Assembly: GCA_016718805.1 (NCBI GenBank)
Contig: JADKCP010000001.1
Location: 434,001 to 498,000 of the forward strand
Length of the DNA: 64,000 nt
DNA from: Bacteroidota bacterium
GTDB taxonomy: Bacteria > Bacteroidota > Bacteroidia > UBA4408
Direction: 5' to 3'
The notes below the pieces were generated by a model, which ran no database searches, was not told the origin of the DNA, and saw only the letters and a program-made list of their open reading frames with translations. The translations under genes were made by a program, and so were the position numbers. Positions 55,889 to 64,000 of this stretch are shown in pieces (the first letter of the stretch is position 1; each line of letters starts with the position of its first letter).

Positions 55889-57862
55889 CTAAACCAATAC
55901 TTCCTTTTCAACCCAATCGCCGTTTTCTTTTATAAGGTCTATTAATGCATCAACTGCTAAATCAGAACTGATGCTTTTTTTCACGACTTCTTTACCTTTA
56001 TAAAGTGTTATTTTTCCAACACCAACACCAACATAGCCATAGTCTGCATCCGCCATTTCACCCGGCCCATTTACGATGCATCCCATAATACCAATTTTTA
56101 CTCCTTTTAAGTGATCGGTTCGTTGGCGAATTCGAGCTGTAGTTTCCTGCAAATCAAAAAGGGTACGACCACAAGATGGGCAGGAGATGTATTCGGTTTT
56201 TGAGATGCGCGAGCGGGTAGCTTGCAATAAACCAAATGCAGTTCGGTTAATGTTTGAAATACTACCACAATTATTAGCTGTAATAAAAACACCATCGCCA
56301 AATCCATCCAAAAATAAGGCTCCAAAATCAGTTGATGCTTGCAGCTGTATATCAGCTTCACTTAAATTAGCATAGTTGCGTTTAAGAATCACAGGCAATT
56401 TGCAATGCTTGGATGCAAGTTCAATAAACATGCGTCGCTGTTCAGCCATACCATGCATGTTATCGGTATCAAAAATCAGAACTATTTTTTGATCCAATTG
56501 AGTTAAGCGACTAATAAAATCAGCATGGTCGCTAAAGATATCGGCAGCATGCACTAATACAAAATTTAGCTCATTTGAGTGAGTAGAAGCTGCAAAAAAC
56601 TCTTCACCTTTGTAAAGTGGATACCGCTGTGTTTTATTTTGAAGGCTTTGCCATGCTAAATGATTACAGATAATTCCGAGCGTTCCGGGAATTTCAAAGT
56701 CAATAGTTTGTTCACCTACGAAAATAAAATCACAGGCCATATCGCTCAGATTCCATTTGTCAAGTGTTACTGAATACGCATAACCTACTCCAAATAAATT
56801 AGCAGGAGTAATCTTTTCATGCTGGCTAAAATCCGCAATTACACGTGGAATTTGATGTCCACCAATAGTTGCAATTTCATGGCTTATTCTTTTTTCGAAT
56901 TCATACGGGTTATAATTCAAATTTGAAAAATCAACTGCTTTTATTGGTGCATGAGTTTCGCGATTTGCGTAACGACGCACCAATGCTAATGCAACCGGTG
57001 CTTCAAATTCAGGATCTTCGGTAAGTGAAACGCGAACAGTATCTCCAATCCCATCTTCTAACAAAGTACCTATTCCTACTGCCGATTTAATACGTCCGTC
57101 TTCGCCTTCACCAGCTTCTGTAACTCCAAGGTGCAGCGGATAAGACATATTTTCGAGTTGCATTTTTTGAATCAATAATCGATAAGCTTGCACCATGATT
57201 TTTGGGTTGCTGGCTTTCATACTCAACACGATGTTGAAGTAATTTTCAGATTCGCAAATGCGCAAAAACTCAAGAGCTGACTCAACCATTCCTAAGGGAG
57301 AATCGCCATACCTGCTCATAATTCTATCACTCAACGAACCATGGTTAGTACCTATTCGCATGGCTGTTCCATATTCTTTACAAATTTTCACTAACGGAGT
57401 AAATCGCTCACGAATTCGTGCCAGTTCTGATTCGTAAGTGGCATCGGAATAATCGATATTTTCAAATTTCTTTTTATCGGCATAATTCCCCGGGTTTACT
57501 CTAACTTTTTCAACGATTCGCGCTGCAAGTTCAGCAGCATTTGGAGTAAAATGAATGTCGGCAATTAAAGGAGTTTTATATCCCCGATTCCGCAATTCTT
57601 TTTTAATCTCAGCTAAATTTTGTGCTTCTTTAATACTCGGAGCAGTAATTCGAACCAGTTCACAACCGCTTTCAATCATTCGAATGCTTTGTTCTACTGT
57701 GGCCAGTGTATTCATCGTATCGGTAGTTGTCATACTTTGGATGCGTATGGGATGATCGCCTCCCAGCGCAAGATCTCCAATTTGTACAATACGACTTTTA
57801 TAGCGCGAATATTCGGTTAAACTGTTGCAGTAAAGCAAAGGATTAGAAGCCTGATGATTCAT
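55889..57862 (-). CDS. ispG: 4-hydroxy-3-methylbut-2-enyl diphosphate synthase (long form)
   Basis: A 657-residue iron-sulfur enzyme of the non-mevalonate isoprenoid pathway, converting MEcPP to HMBPP. The N-terminal TIM barrel carries IGDLALGGDHPIRIQSMTTT and RINPGN-like VRVNPGNYADKKKF. A roughly 250-residue insert follows the barrel, as in plant, Bacteroidota and Chlamydia enzymes. The C-terminal [4Fe-4S] domain has C561 and C564 (SCPSCGRT), C595 and E602 (GCIVNGPGE), matching the three-Cys-one-Glu ligand pattern and its spacing. A -7-like box (TAATTTCG, minus strand 57891-57884) lies 21 bp before the ATG. Confidence 0.95.
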   Translation of the reverse strand: MNHQASNPLLYCNSLTEYSRYKSRIVQIGDLALGGDHPIRIQSMTTTDTMNTLATVEQSIRMIESGCELVRITAPSIKEAQNLAEIKKELRNRGYKTPLIADIHFTPNAAELAARIVEKVRVNPGNYADKKKFENIDYSDATYESELARIRERFTPLVKICKEYGTAMRIGTNHGSLSDRIMSRYGDSPLGMVESALEFLRICESENYFNIVLSMKASNPKIMVQAYRLLIQKMQLENMSYPLHLGVTEAGEGEDGRIKSAVGIGTLLEDGIGDTVRVSLTEDPEFEAPVALALVRRYANRETHAPIKAVDFSNLNYNPYEFEKRISHEIATIGGHQIPRVIADFSQHEKITPANLFGVGYAYSVTLDKWNLSDMACDFIFVGEQTIDFEIPGTLGIICNHLAWQSLQNKTQRYPLYKGEEFFAASTHSNELNFVLVHAADIFSDHADFISRLTQLDQKIVLIFDTDNMHGMAEQRRMFIELASKHCKLPVILKRNYANLSEADIQLQASTDFGALFLDGFGDGVFITANNCGSISNINRTAFGLLQATRSRISKTEYISCPSCGRTLFDLQETTARIRQRTDHLKGVKIGIMGCIVNGPGEMADADYGYVGVGVGKITLYKGKEVVKKSISSDLAVDALIDLIKENGDWVEKEVLV

Positions 57863-58008
57863 GAATTGAAATAAATTGGGTAGCGAAATTACGAATAATT
57901 AGATGTAGAATTTGGGTACTTTTAAGTCAAAGTGATGTAGAAAAGCAAAATTCTAAAGATTTAGTTGTAAAATTGCACCTCATTTTTAACTCAAAAACTA
58001 AAAACAAA

Positions 58009-60090
58009 ATGAAATTACCATTAACTAAAATAATTCCTGTTTGCCTCGTTGTTTCAGGATTACTAAGCTCGTGTAGCGGAGATAAAAAGGCTGAAACGAA
58101 CGATACAAAAAATGACTCAACAGCCACAGAAACCACTGAGATTATGGCTGATCGGTTTAAGGATATTCAGGTATTGCGTTACGAAATACCTGGGTTCAAT
58201 GAATTATCGCTGCAGCAAAAACAATTGGCGTATTATTTATACGAAGCAGGTTTGAGTGGTCGAGATATTTTTTATGATCAAAAATACAAGCATAATTTAT
58301 GCATTCGTAAAACACTAGAAACTATCTTAAGTACTTATTCGGGTGATAAAAATAGCAGTGAGTTTGCGCAATTTCTGACCTATGCCAAACGCGTGTTTTT
58401 TGCTGATGGAATTCACCATCATTACAGCAATGCTAAAATGATTCCTGAATGTTCACCTGAATATTTTTCTGATTTACTAGCTAAAAGTGATCAAGCAAAA
58501 CTTCCTTTGGAAGGAATGAATCTTTCGGAATTCACAGCGTTTTTGAAACCCATTATTTTTGATCCGAATGTTGATGCAAAGGCTGTTGACTTAAGTGCGA
58601 ATACCGACAATGTACTTTCTTCTGCTGGTAATTTTTATGAAGGAGTAAACCAAAAGGAAGTAGAGGCATTTTATGCGAGCATGGTTCAAAAGGGAGTTAA
58701 GCAACAACCATCTTGGGGCCTAAATTCTAAAGTGGTGAAAGAAAATGGAAAGATCATTGAACGAGTTTGGAAGAGTGGAGGAATGTACGGTGCAGCTATT
58801 GACAAAGTGATTTATTGGCTAGAAAAAGCGGTTACTGTGGCTGAAAATGATGTGCAAAAAAATACCCTTCAACAGTTGATTAAATATTACAAAAGTGGTG
58901 ATTTAAAAGATTTTGATAATTACTCAGTTTCTTGGGTGGGTGATACTGCTTCACGTATTGATGTTGTAAATGGTTTTATTGAAGTTTATCACGATGCAAT
59001 GCAAAAGAAAGGTGGCTATGAATCGGTAGTATCAATGAAAGATATGGAAGCTACTAAACGTATCGGTGCTATTGCAAAGGAGGCTCAGTGGTTTGAAGAT
59101 CATTCACCTATTTCTGATTCGCATAAAAAGAAAAGCGTAAAGGGAATTTCAGCGAAAGTTATTACGGTTATTGGTGAAGTTGGAGATGCAGCACCTGCTA
59201 CTCCTATTGGTATAAATCTGCCAAATGCTGAATGGATTCGTGAAACGCATGGAAGCAAATCGGTTGCATTAAGCAACATTGTACATTCTTATAATTATTG
59301 CCGTGCGAAAAGCCCTTTATTTGATGAGTTTGGATTAAATAAAGAAGTTAGCGATCGTCAAAGCAAATACGGGCCTTTAAGTGGTGATTTGGAAACAGAC
59401 ATGCACGAAGTTATTGGTCATGCATCAGGCCAAATTAACGAAGGAGTAGCAACAACAGATATAACCTTAAAAAATTATGCTGGTACCCTGGAGGAAGCAA
59501 GAGCCGATTTAGTTGGCTTGTATTACATCATGGATCAAAAACTTGTAGATATTGGAGTTAGCCCTTCAATTGAAGTGGGTAAAGCTCAATACGATTATTA
59601 TATTTTAAATGGTTTAATGGCGCAATTGGTTCGTATTAACGAAGGTGATAATTTGGAAGAAGCACACATGCGTAATCGTCAATTAAATGCAAGCTGGGCT
59701 TTTGAAAAGGGCGAAAAAGACAAGGTGATTGAAAAGGTAACCAAGGACGGTAAAACCTACTTCCAAATCAATGATTATAACAAACTGAGAACATTGTTTG
59801 GTGAATTGCTGAAAGAAATTCAACGCATAAAATCAGAAGGAGACTATGCTGCTGCAAAAAATTTGGTTGAAACCTATGGCGTTAAAGTTGACCAAGCTTT
59901 GTTGAAGGAAGTACACACCCGTATGGAAAAATTGAGTATAGCACCATACATGGGATTCATACAACCTCGTTTAGTTCCAGTAATGGAAGGGGACAAAATT
60001 ATTGATGTTAAAGTTGAAAATAATGAAAGCTTTATTGATCAAATGTTACGCTATGGTAATGAATATGGCTTTTTACCAGTAAAGAATTAA
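58009..60090 (+). CDS. M49-family (dipeptidyl-peptidase III-like) zinc peptidase, lipoprotein
   Basis: A 693-residue lipoprotein: the signal peptide ends with a lipobox (GLLSSC, Cys 22), followed by an acidic/Thr-rich linker. The zinc motif HEVIGH lies at residues 466-471 and the second motif EEARAD at 495-500. Together they define the M49 HExxGH metallopeptidases, which release dipeptides from short peptides. The rest is helical and of family length. The frame is open to a TTG at 57973, but that lies in the -7-like box (TAAAATTG, 57968-57975); the ATG at 58009 gives a proper signal peptide. It is probably periplasmic or outer-membrane anchored and used in peptide scavenging. Confidence 0.88.
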   Translation: MKLPLTKIIPVCLVVSGLLSSCSGDKKAETNDTKNDSTATETTEIMADRFKDIQVLRYEIPGFNELSLQQKQLAYYLYEAGLSGRDIFYDQKYKHNLCIRKTLETILSTYSGDKNSSEFAQFLTYAKRVFFADGIHHHYSNAKMIPECSPEYFSDLLAKSDQAKLPLEGMNLSEFTAFLKPIIFDPNVDAKAVDLSANTDNVLSSAGNFYEGVNQKEVEAFYASMVQKGVKQQPSWGLNSKVVKENGKIIERVWKSGGMYGAAIDKVIYWLEKAVTVAENDVQKNTLQQLIKYYKSGDLKDFDNYSVSWVGDTASRIDVVNGFIEVYHDAMQKKGGYESVVSMKDMEATKRIGAIAKEAQWFEDHSPISDSHKKKSVKGISAKVITVIGEVGDAAPATPIGINLPNAEWIRETHGSKSVALSNIVHSYNYCRAKSPLFDEFGLNKEVSDRQSKYGPLSGDLETDMHEVIGHASGQINEGVATTDITLKNYAGTLEEARADLVGLYYIMDQKLVDIGVSPSIEVGKAQYDYYILNGLMAQLVRINEGDNLEEAHMRNRQLNASWAFEKGEKDKVIEKVTKDGKTYFQINDYNKLRTLFGELLKEIQRIKSEGDYAAAKNLVETYGVKVDQALLKEVHTRMEKLSIAPYMGFIQPRLVPVMEGDKIIDVKVENNESFIDQMLRYGNEYGFLPVKN

Positions 60091-60106
60091 ACTTACAAAT
60101 TACTCG

Positions 60107-60144
60107 TAAAAAAAGCGGTTGCTTAGTAGGCAACCGCTTTTTTT
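60107..60144 (+). terminator. Rho-independent terminator after the M49 gene
   Basis: The hairpin AAAAAAGCGGTTGC / GCAACCGCTTTTTT has a seven-base loop and ends in a T run. It can serve both strands. Confidence 0.88.
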
Positions 60145-60209
60145 GTTTGGGTAAGTGAAGGTAGTTAATTCAATTAATTAGTGCTACAATTAGCAATAAT
60201 ACTCTGATT

Positions 60210-61208
60210 TTAAAATTTAGGACAATCAACAGTTAATCGTATTTTTTTCTTTTTCTTGGGATTGCAAAGTTGATAAGAAACGGTTACTTCATGGGCACCT
60301 TGAGAGACATTTGCCAGTTTAGAAATTGTAATGTCATAACTATAGCCAAAGCTGGTGCGTTTGTTTTGCAAGCCCAATATTAAACACAATGCATCGTTAT
60401 TTTGATATCCTTTTCGGTAGCGCTTCACTATGTTTAAACCACGGTACCACAAACCAACAGTGAAAACATTTTCGCGGTAATACAATCCATAGTCAAACTG
60501 GTCGAATTTTTTTTGATGACGGTAATGAAACACACTGGTGAATGATTTTCTCTTCAATTCATCACGTTCATCGGGATTCAACATGTGCGAATAACCTCCG
60601 TGTAAAGTATATTTCACAGGCAAACGCGAGGTTGTACCAGTTAACGATTCATTGGGTTGATTTATGTGGTTCAAAGCAAAACCTCCCCAATATTGTTTGG
60701 TATAAAAAAATATTCCGGTACCGGCGTCAAAATACGTTTTAGATGGTTTTGAATCTTCAATTGTTGAAACGTCCCCACCTCGTGCAATTTGATCTCCAAA
60801 AACTAATTTTTTATAATTAATTCGTTTCTGTGTTAGTCCGGGTTGTATGCCAAAACGAATCCCAAACTCCTGACTTACGCGTAATTCATAAGCAAGAGTG
60901 GGGCTAACAATAGTGGTCATTAAATTTCCGCTTCCTGCTTCATCATGTGCCATCAACATACCGGCTCCAAGTTTGGCATCGGCAATAAAATGATCACTCG
61001 AAAACATATATGAATTAAAAGCTTTTGAAATTCCGGGCCATTGATTACGATAAACAAGTGTTGCTCGTGAACACACATTTAATCCCGCTAAAGCAGGATT
61101 TAAATATACCGGTGATGAATAAAACTGTGAAAAGTGCATGTCTTGCCCTTTCACCATCATCAGTGAGGCCATATAAGCAAGAAAGAGGAATTTAATACGG
61201 GAGCTCAT
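60210..61208 (-). CDS. PorP/SprF-family type IX secretion membrane protein
   Basis: A 332-residue outer-membrane beta-barrel protein. The signal peptide ends near MVKGQ. The family opening HFSQFYSSPVYLNPALAG is followed by VYRNQWPGI, the HDEAGSGNL turn and alternating beta-strand sequence. PorP/SprF proteins work with T9SS; many genomes hold several copies next to genes for large substrates with gliding-type C-terminal domains, as here. It is last in a minus-strand operon and its start overlaps the stop of the upstream gene by 4 bp, indicating translational coupling. It probably serves secretion or anchoring of the product of 62757-64000; that partnership is inference. Confidence 0.93.
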   Translation of the reverse strand: MSSRIKFLFLAYMASLMMVKGQDMHFSQFYSSPVYLNPALAGLNVCSRATLVYRNQWPGISKAFNSYMFSSDHFIADAKLGAGMLMAHDEAGSGNLMTTIVSPTLAYELRVSQEFGIRFGIQPGLTQKRINYKKLVFGDQIARGGDVSTIEDSKPSKTYFDAGTGIFFYTKQYWGGFALNHINQPNESLTGTTSRLPVKYTLHGGYSHMLNPDERDELKRKSFTSVFHYRHQKKFDQFDYGLYYRENVFTVGLWYRGLNIVKRYRKGYQNNDALCLILGLQNKRTSFGYSYDITISKLANVSQGAHEVTVSYQLCNPKKKKKIRLTVDCPKF

Positions 61209-62776
61209 TTTGCTGATTTGGTTAAGGTAAATAATACATCATAGTTTCCGGCCAAACTGTAGTTTTCGAGCACTTTAGTCTCATATCCATTGGCCTGTAT
61301 CTGAATTTTAAATTGCCGTTGAGGGCGAGAAATAAAAATAATTTTTCCGGAATTCGGATTTGATTTGTATTTACCAACTAACTCATTTGATTTGGCATCA
61401 TACAAGGTAATATCTACGTTTTTAATAAATGTGTTTTGCTCGTCTTGAATGTGCACGTCATAAACTTTTAAGGTAGCAGGATTATCATTGAAATATACTT
61501 TGTAAATATCCTGTGATCCATATCCGCCTTCTCGCTCTGACGATAAGTAGGCTACAGAACTATCCGGATTCAATACAAAAAAAACATCGTCGTTTACCGT
61601 GTTTATTGGGCTTCCTAAGTTAACTGCCTTGGTAAAATATCCTGCTTCATCAAAATTGGATTTAAACACATCATAGCCTCCCATGTTGGTATGACCTTCT
61701 GAACTAAAATATACTGTTTTACCCAATGCATCAACAAAAGGAGCATCTTCATTGTATTCGGTATTTACATTTTCGCCCAAATTTCTTGGAATTCCCCAAG
61801 TTCCATCCGGTAATTTTTTAACGTAATACAAATCCTTACCTCCAAATCCCCCCATCCGATTACTCGAAAAAAATACAATGTCGTTGTTGGGCGAATAACA
61901 GGCACTGGATTCTATATAGTCCGAGCTATTTACATTTAAACGCAAAGGAGTAGGTTTTGTCCAAACTGCATTAATAAAGTTACTCTCTAAAATATCTCCT
62001 GTTCGAGTGTCCTTACTAGTACGAAATAAAAGCAATTTTTCGCCATCGGCCGATAATCCGGTGCATGCATCATGTGTAACTGTATTAATGGTACTATCGA
62101 GTAGTTTTGGAGCAGTCCAGATACCATTGTTGCGAAAGGTTTGATAGATATCTTCATAATATTCGCCGTACGCATTTAGTTTATCGTGTAATTCATTTTT
62201 TCGACGCGATGTAAAAATCATAAACTTTTCATCGGCAGGAATCAATGGAACGTATTCCGGAAATTCAGTATTAATAGTTGGTCCAAGGTTCTCAATTTCT
62301 ACTGAACTATATTTAGTAGACTCTAATAATTGAGCCGAATAGCATTTAATAAGCAAGTCGTTTATTTCTTTGGCCAAATGTTCTTTCTCACCTTTAGCAC
62401 TTTGGTAAGCGTTGAAGCTGACAATTGCTTTATCAAAATCTTTTGAGAGATGATAAAGGATACCCAAGTAATAATTTGCTTCAGGATAATCAGCGCTTTT
62501 TATTCGTTCAAAATTTTTACGTGAATCATGACGGAATTTTTTTATTTCGAATTTGCACATTCCCAATTTATAATTCAATTCCTTGTTGGTACTATCAATT
62601 GCTTCAGCTTTTTCAAATGCAATTTTTGCATTCAAGTAATCACCTATTTCGAAGCCTTGATTTCCTTCCCACATCAACTTACGAAACTCTTTTGTATTCG
62701 ATTGCGCGAATGCACCTAAAGAATACAATACCAGCAGAAGCAGTACAAGACAATTTTTAACGTAGTAGTGTAACAT
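61205..62776 (-). CDS. TPR and PD40 beta-propeller protein of a T9SS-associated operon
   Basis: A 523-residue exported protein from the ATG at 62776; an in-frame ATG at 62803 would add nine residues. The signal peptide ends near LYSLGAFAQ. TPR-like repeats follow (GDYLNAKIAFEKAEAIDS, ANYYLGILYHLSKDFDKAI), then a PD40/WD40-like propeller with blades such as FMIFTSRRKN, DIVFFSSNRMGGFGGKDLYY and VAYLSSEREGGYGSQDIY, and a C-terminal carboxypeptidase-regulatory-like beta domain. The usual OmpA-like peptidoglycan-binding domain of many family members is missing. It sits between the PKD-type substrate gene (overlapping its end by 20 bp) and PorP/SprF, a standard arrangement in Bacteroidota. A periplasmic or envelope role in T9SS function is likely. 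Confidence 0.87.
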   Translation of the reverse strand: MLHYYVKNCLVLLLLVLYSLGAFAQSNTKEFRKLMWEGNQGFEIGDYLNAKIAFEKAEAIDSTNKELNYKLGMCKFEIKKFRHDSRKNFERIKSADYPEANYYLGILYHLSKDFDKAIVSFNAYQSAKGEKEHLAKEINDLLIKCYSAQLLESTKYSSVEIENLGPTINTEFPEYVPLIPADEKFMIFTSRRKNELHDKLNAYGEYYEDIYQTFRNNGIWTAPKLLDSTINTVTHDACTGLSADGEKLLLFRTSKDTRTGDILESNFINAVWTKPTPLRLNVNSSDYIESSACYSPNNDIVFFSSNRMGGFGGKDLYYVKKLPDGTWGIPRNLGENVNTEYNEDAPFVDALGKTVYFSSEGHTNMGGYDVFKSNFDEAGYFTKAVNLGSPINTVNDDVFFVLNPDSSVAYLSSEREGGYGSQDIYKVYFNDNPATLKVYDVHIQDEQNTFIKNVDITLYDAKSNELVGKYKSNPNSGKIIFISRPQRQFKIQIQANGYETKVLENYSLAGNYDVLFTLTKSAK

Positions 62777-64000
62777 CGCCTGTTTTATAAAGTGTTTGTC
62801 CATTATTTAATACAATTCGTGCTTTCCAAACATATACCCCCATTGGGCAAAGTTTCCCTCTGTAATAGCCATCCCAACCTTGTTTAAGTGTGTTGCTTTC
62901 AAAAATTAATTCTCCCCACCTGTCAAAAACCTGAATTTTAAATTCAACAACTCCTGCTGTGTAAGGGAAAAACACATCGTTGTCTAAACTGTTAGGATCA
63001 TATACACCACCTGACGAGTAGCCGGGATTAGGTGTAAATGCATTTGGAAATAGAATTTGTGCATTGGTTTTAATTTCAATCGTCATCTTGTCCTCACATC
63101 CAAAAGCTGTTGTTGCTGTTAACTGCACAGGAAAATTTCCAACTTGTGTATAACTGTATTGGGGATTTTCAAGTGTTGAACTACCCCCGTCTCCAAACTC
63201 CCATACATACGAAGTTGCACCTACCGATTGGTTGTTTGTTTGTAATAAATCTGTTGGTAAATCCAGATTAGTTGAGTTTAAAGAAAATGCAGCGATAGGC
63301 AACGGATGAGCCGAGATAACTGTTGGTGCAGTTGCGTTATTGTTGGTACAGCCGTTTGCAGTTGTAACAGATAAGCTAACCGGATAACTACCTGCTTGTG
63401 TAAAAGTATGTGTTGGATTTTGTATAGAAGAGGTCGTACCGTCACTGAATGTCCAACTCCAACTTGTTATTGGATCGCTGGCATTTCCTGAGATTGAATT
63501 ATCAGTAAATTGCACGATGAGCGGCACACATCCACCCAAAATAGCTGGTGTAAATGCAATTTGTGGTGGAGGATTAAATTCAATTCGAATAGAATCGACT
63601 ACTGCAACGCCGCAACTATTTAAAACCGAAACAATATAGGTTGTTGGTTGCAATGGTGTTACAGCAATTGGGCCCGGACCGTTTCCTAAGTTATTGTTCC
63701 AAGAATAGGTCAATAGCCCGGTATTTCCGCTAGTTTGTACTGAAATCTGTGTTGTTTGACCTGGGCAAATTGGGGTATTTCCAACTACTTGAACACTCGA
63801 TGCAGGTAAGGTAAACACGATGGCATTAATAGTATCTACTGTTCCGCTACATCCACTTTGGTCAGATGCAAAAACAAAATATGTACTACTCGAAATAGGT
63901 GCTACTGTTAAGCTTCCTGAATTAATCACGTTTTGTGGTTGCCACGAGTAAAAGTAATTACCGGCTCCTCCACTGGCGGTGGCAGTAAGTGTCCCCGATT
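62757..64000 (-). CDS. PKD-repeat protein with gliding-type (T9SS type B) C-terminal domain, partial
   Basis: The frame is open to the right edge of the window, so the N-terminus is missing; the GTG at 63929 is an internal codon, since in-frame Ig/PKD-like sequence (GNYFYSWQPQN) continues upstream. The visible part holds Ig-like units, two PKD domains (ITSWSWTFSDGTTSS, TSYVWEFGDGGSSTLENP) and a C-terminal gliding-motility-type sorting domain (ILFPNAFTPNPGYSSGGVYD, then IQVFDRWGELIFES and WDGYYRGKLCPMGVYVW). Such type B domains direct export by T9SS, often with a partner PorP/SprF protein, and one is encoded two genes downstream. A large adhesive surface protein is likely. Confidence 0.9.
   Translation of the reverse strand, partial: SGTLTATASGGAGNYFYSWQPQNVINSGSLTVAPISSSTYFVFASDQSGCSGTVDTINAIVFTLPASSVQVVGNTPICPGQTTQISVQTSGNTGLLTYSWNNNLGNGPGPIAVTPLQPTTYIVSVLNSCGVAVVDSIRIEFNPPPQIAFTPAILGGCVPLIVQFTDNSISGNASDPITSWSWTFSDGTTSSIQNPTHTFTQAGSYPVSLSVTTANGCTNNNATAPTVISAHPLPIAAFSLNSTNLDLPTDLLQTNNQSVGATSYVWEFGDGGSSTLENPQYSYTQVGNFPVQLTATTAFGCEDKMTIEIKTNAQILFPNAFTPNPGYSSGGVYDPNSLDNDVFFPYTAGVVEFKIQVFDRWGELIFESNTLKQGWDGYYRGKLCPMGVYVWKARIVLNNGQTLYKTGDVTLLR

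Noticed and set aside
57973..58008. TTG start for the M49 lipoprotein
   Set aside because: It overlaps a -7-like box and would bury the signal peptide; the ATG at 58009 gives a normal lipoprotein signal.

Overview
The window comes from a member of the Bacteroidota, probably from the Flavobacteriales/Chitinophagales side; I would not go narrower. The evidence is: many proteins ending in a type IX secretion (T9SS) sorting domain, a PorP/SprF-family gene, the long Bacteroidota/plant form of IspG, low G+C, and promoters with the Bacteroidota TAnnTTTG -7 box.

Three copies of one cassette dominate the window. Each has a sensor histidine kinase with a two-propeller/Y_Y_Y periplasmic sensor, a response regulator (LuxR/NarL-type in B and C; truncated in A), and a divergently transcribed giant secreted repeat protein. 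Cassette A (1-17145) has a truncated regulator, a HisKA_3-type kinase, two small T9SS proteins and a 3695-residue giant. Cassette B (17790-31935) has a HisKA-type kinase, a regulator and a 3310-residue giant. Cassette C (42248-54797) has a kinase, a regulator and a giant of about 2760 residues split by one frameshift near 51611-51624. The three giants differ in their N-terminal parts but share an almost identical 2.1 kb 3' module: choice-of-anchor-J-like domain, four cysteine-bounded stalk repeats and a T9SS sorting domain. This suggests recent gene conversion.

Two families of inverted repeat lie at fixed distances from -7 boxes, only in the intergenic regions of these cassettes. Type 1, CCCCTAA-N2-TTAGGGG, occurs at four places in cassette A and ends 24-25 bp before the -7 box. 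Type 2, TTGTAG-N8-CTACA, occurs once upstream of each giant or its operon and ends 21-22 bp before the box. I infer that these are operators of the cassette regulators, so that the window holds a small, previously unnamed sensor/regulator/giant-surface-protein system. The region 4622-5008 carries both types and could integrate two of the sensory circuits.

Housekeeping genes lie between and after the cassettes: trhO; a 12-repeat fibronectin-III-like T9SS protein; the rplM-rpsI-rpsB-tsf operon; pyrH and ahcY; then an SDR-type threonine dehydrogenase, ispG and an M49 (dipeptidyl-peptidase III) lipoprotein. The right end is a minus-strand T9SS-associated operon: a PKD-repeat protein with a gliding-type C-terminal domain (cut by the window edge), a TPR/PD40 protein and PorP/SprF. 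I saw no tRNA, rRNA, CRISPR array, insertion sequence or prophage.
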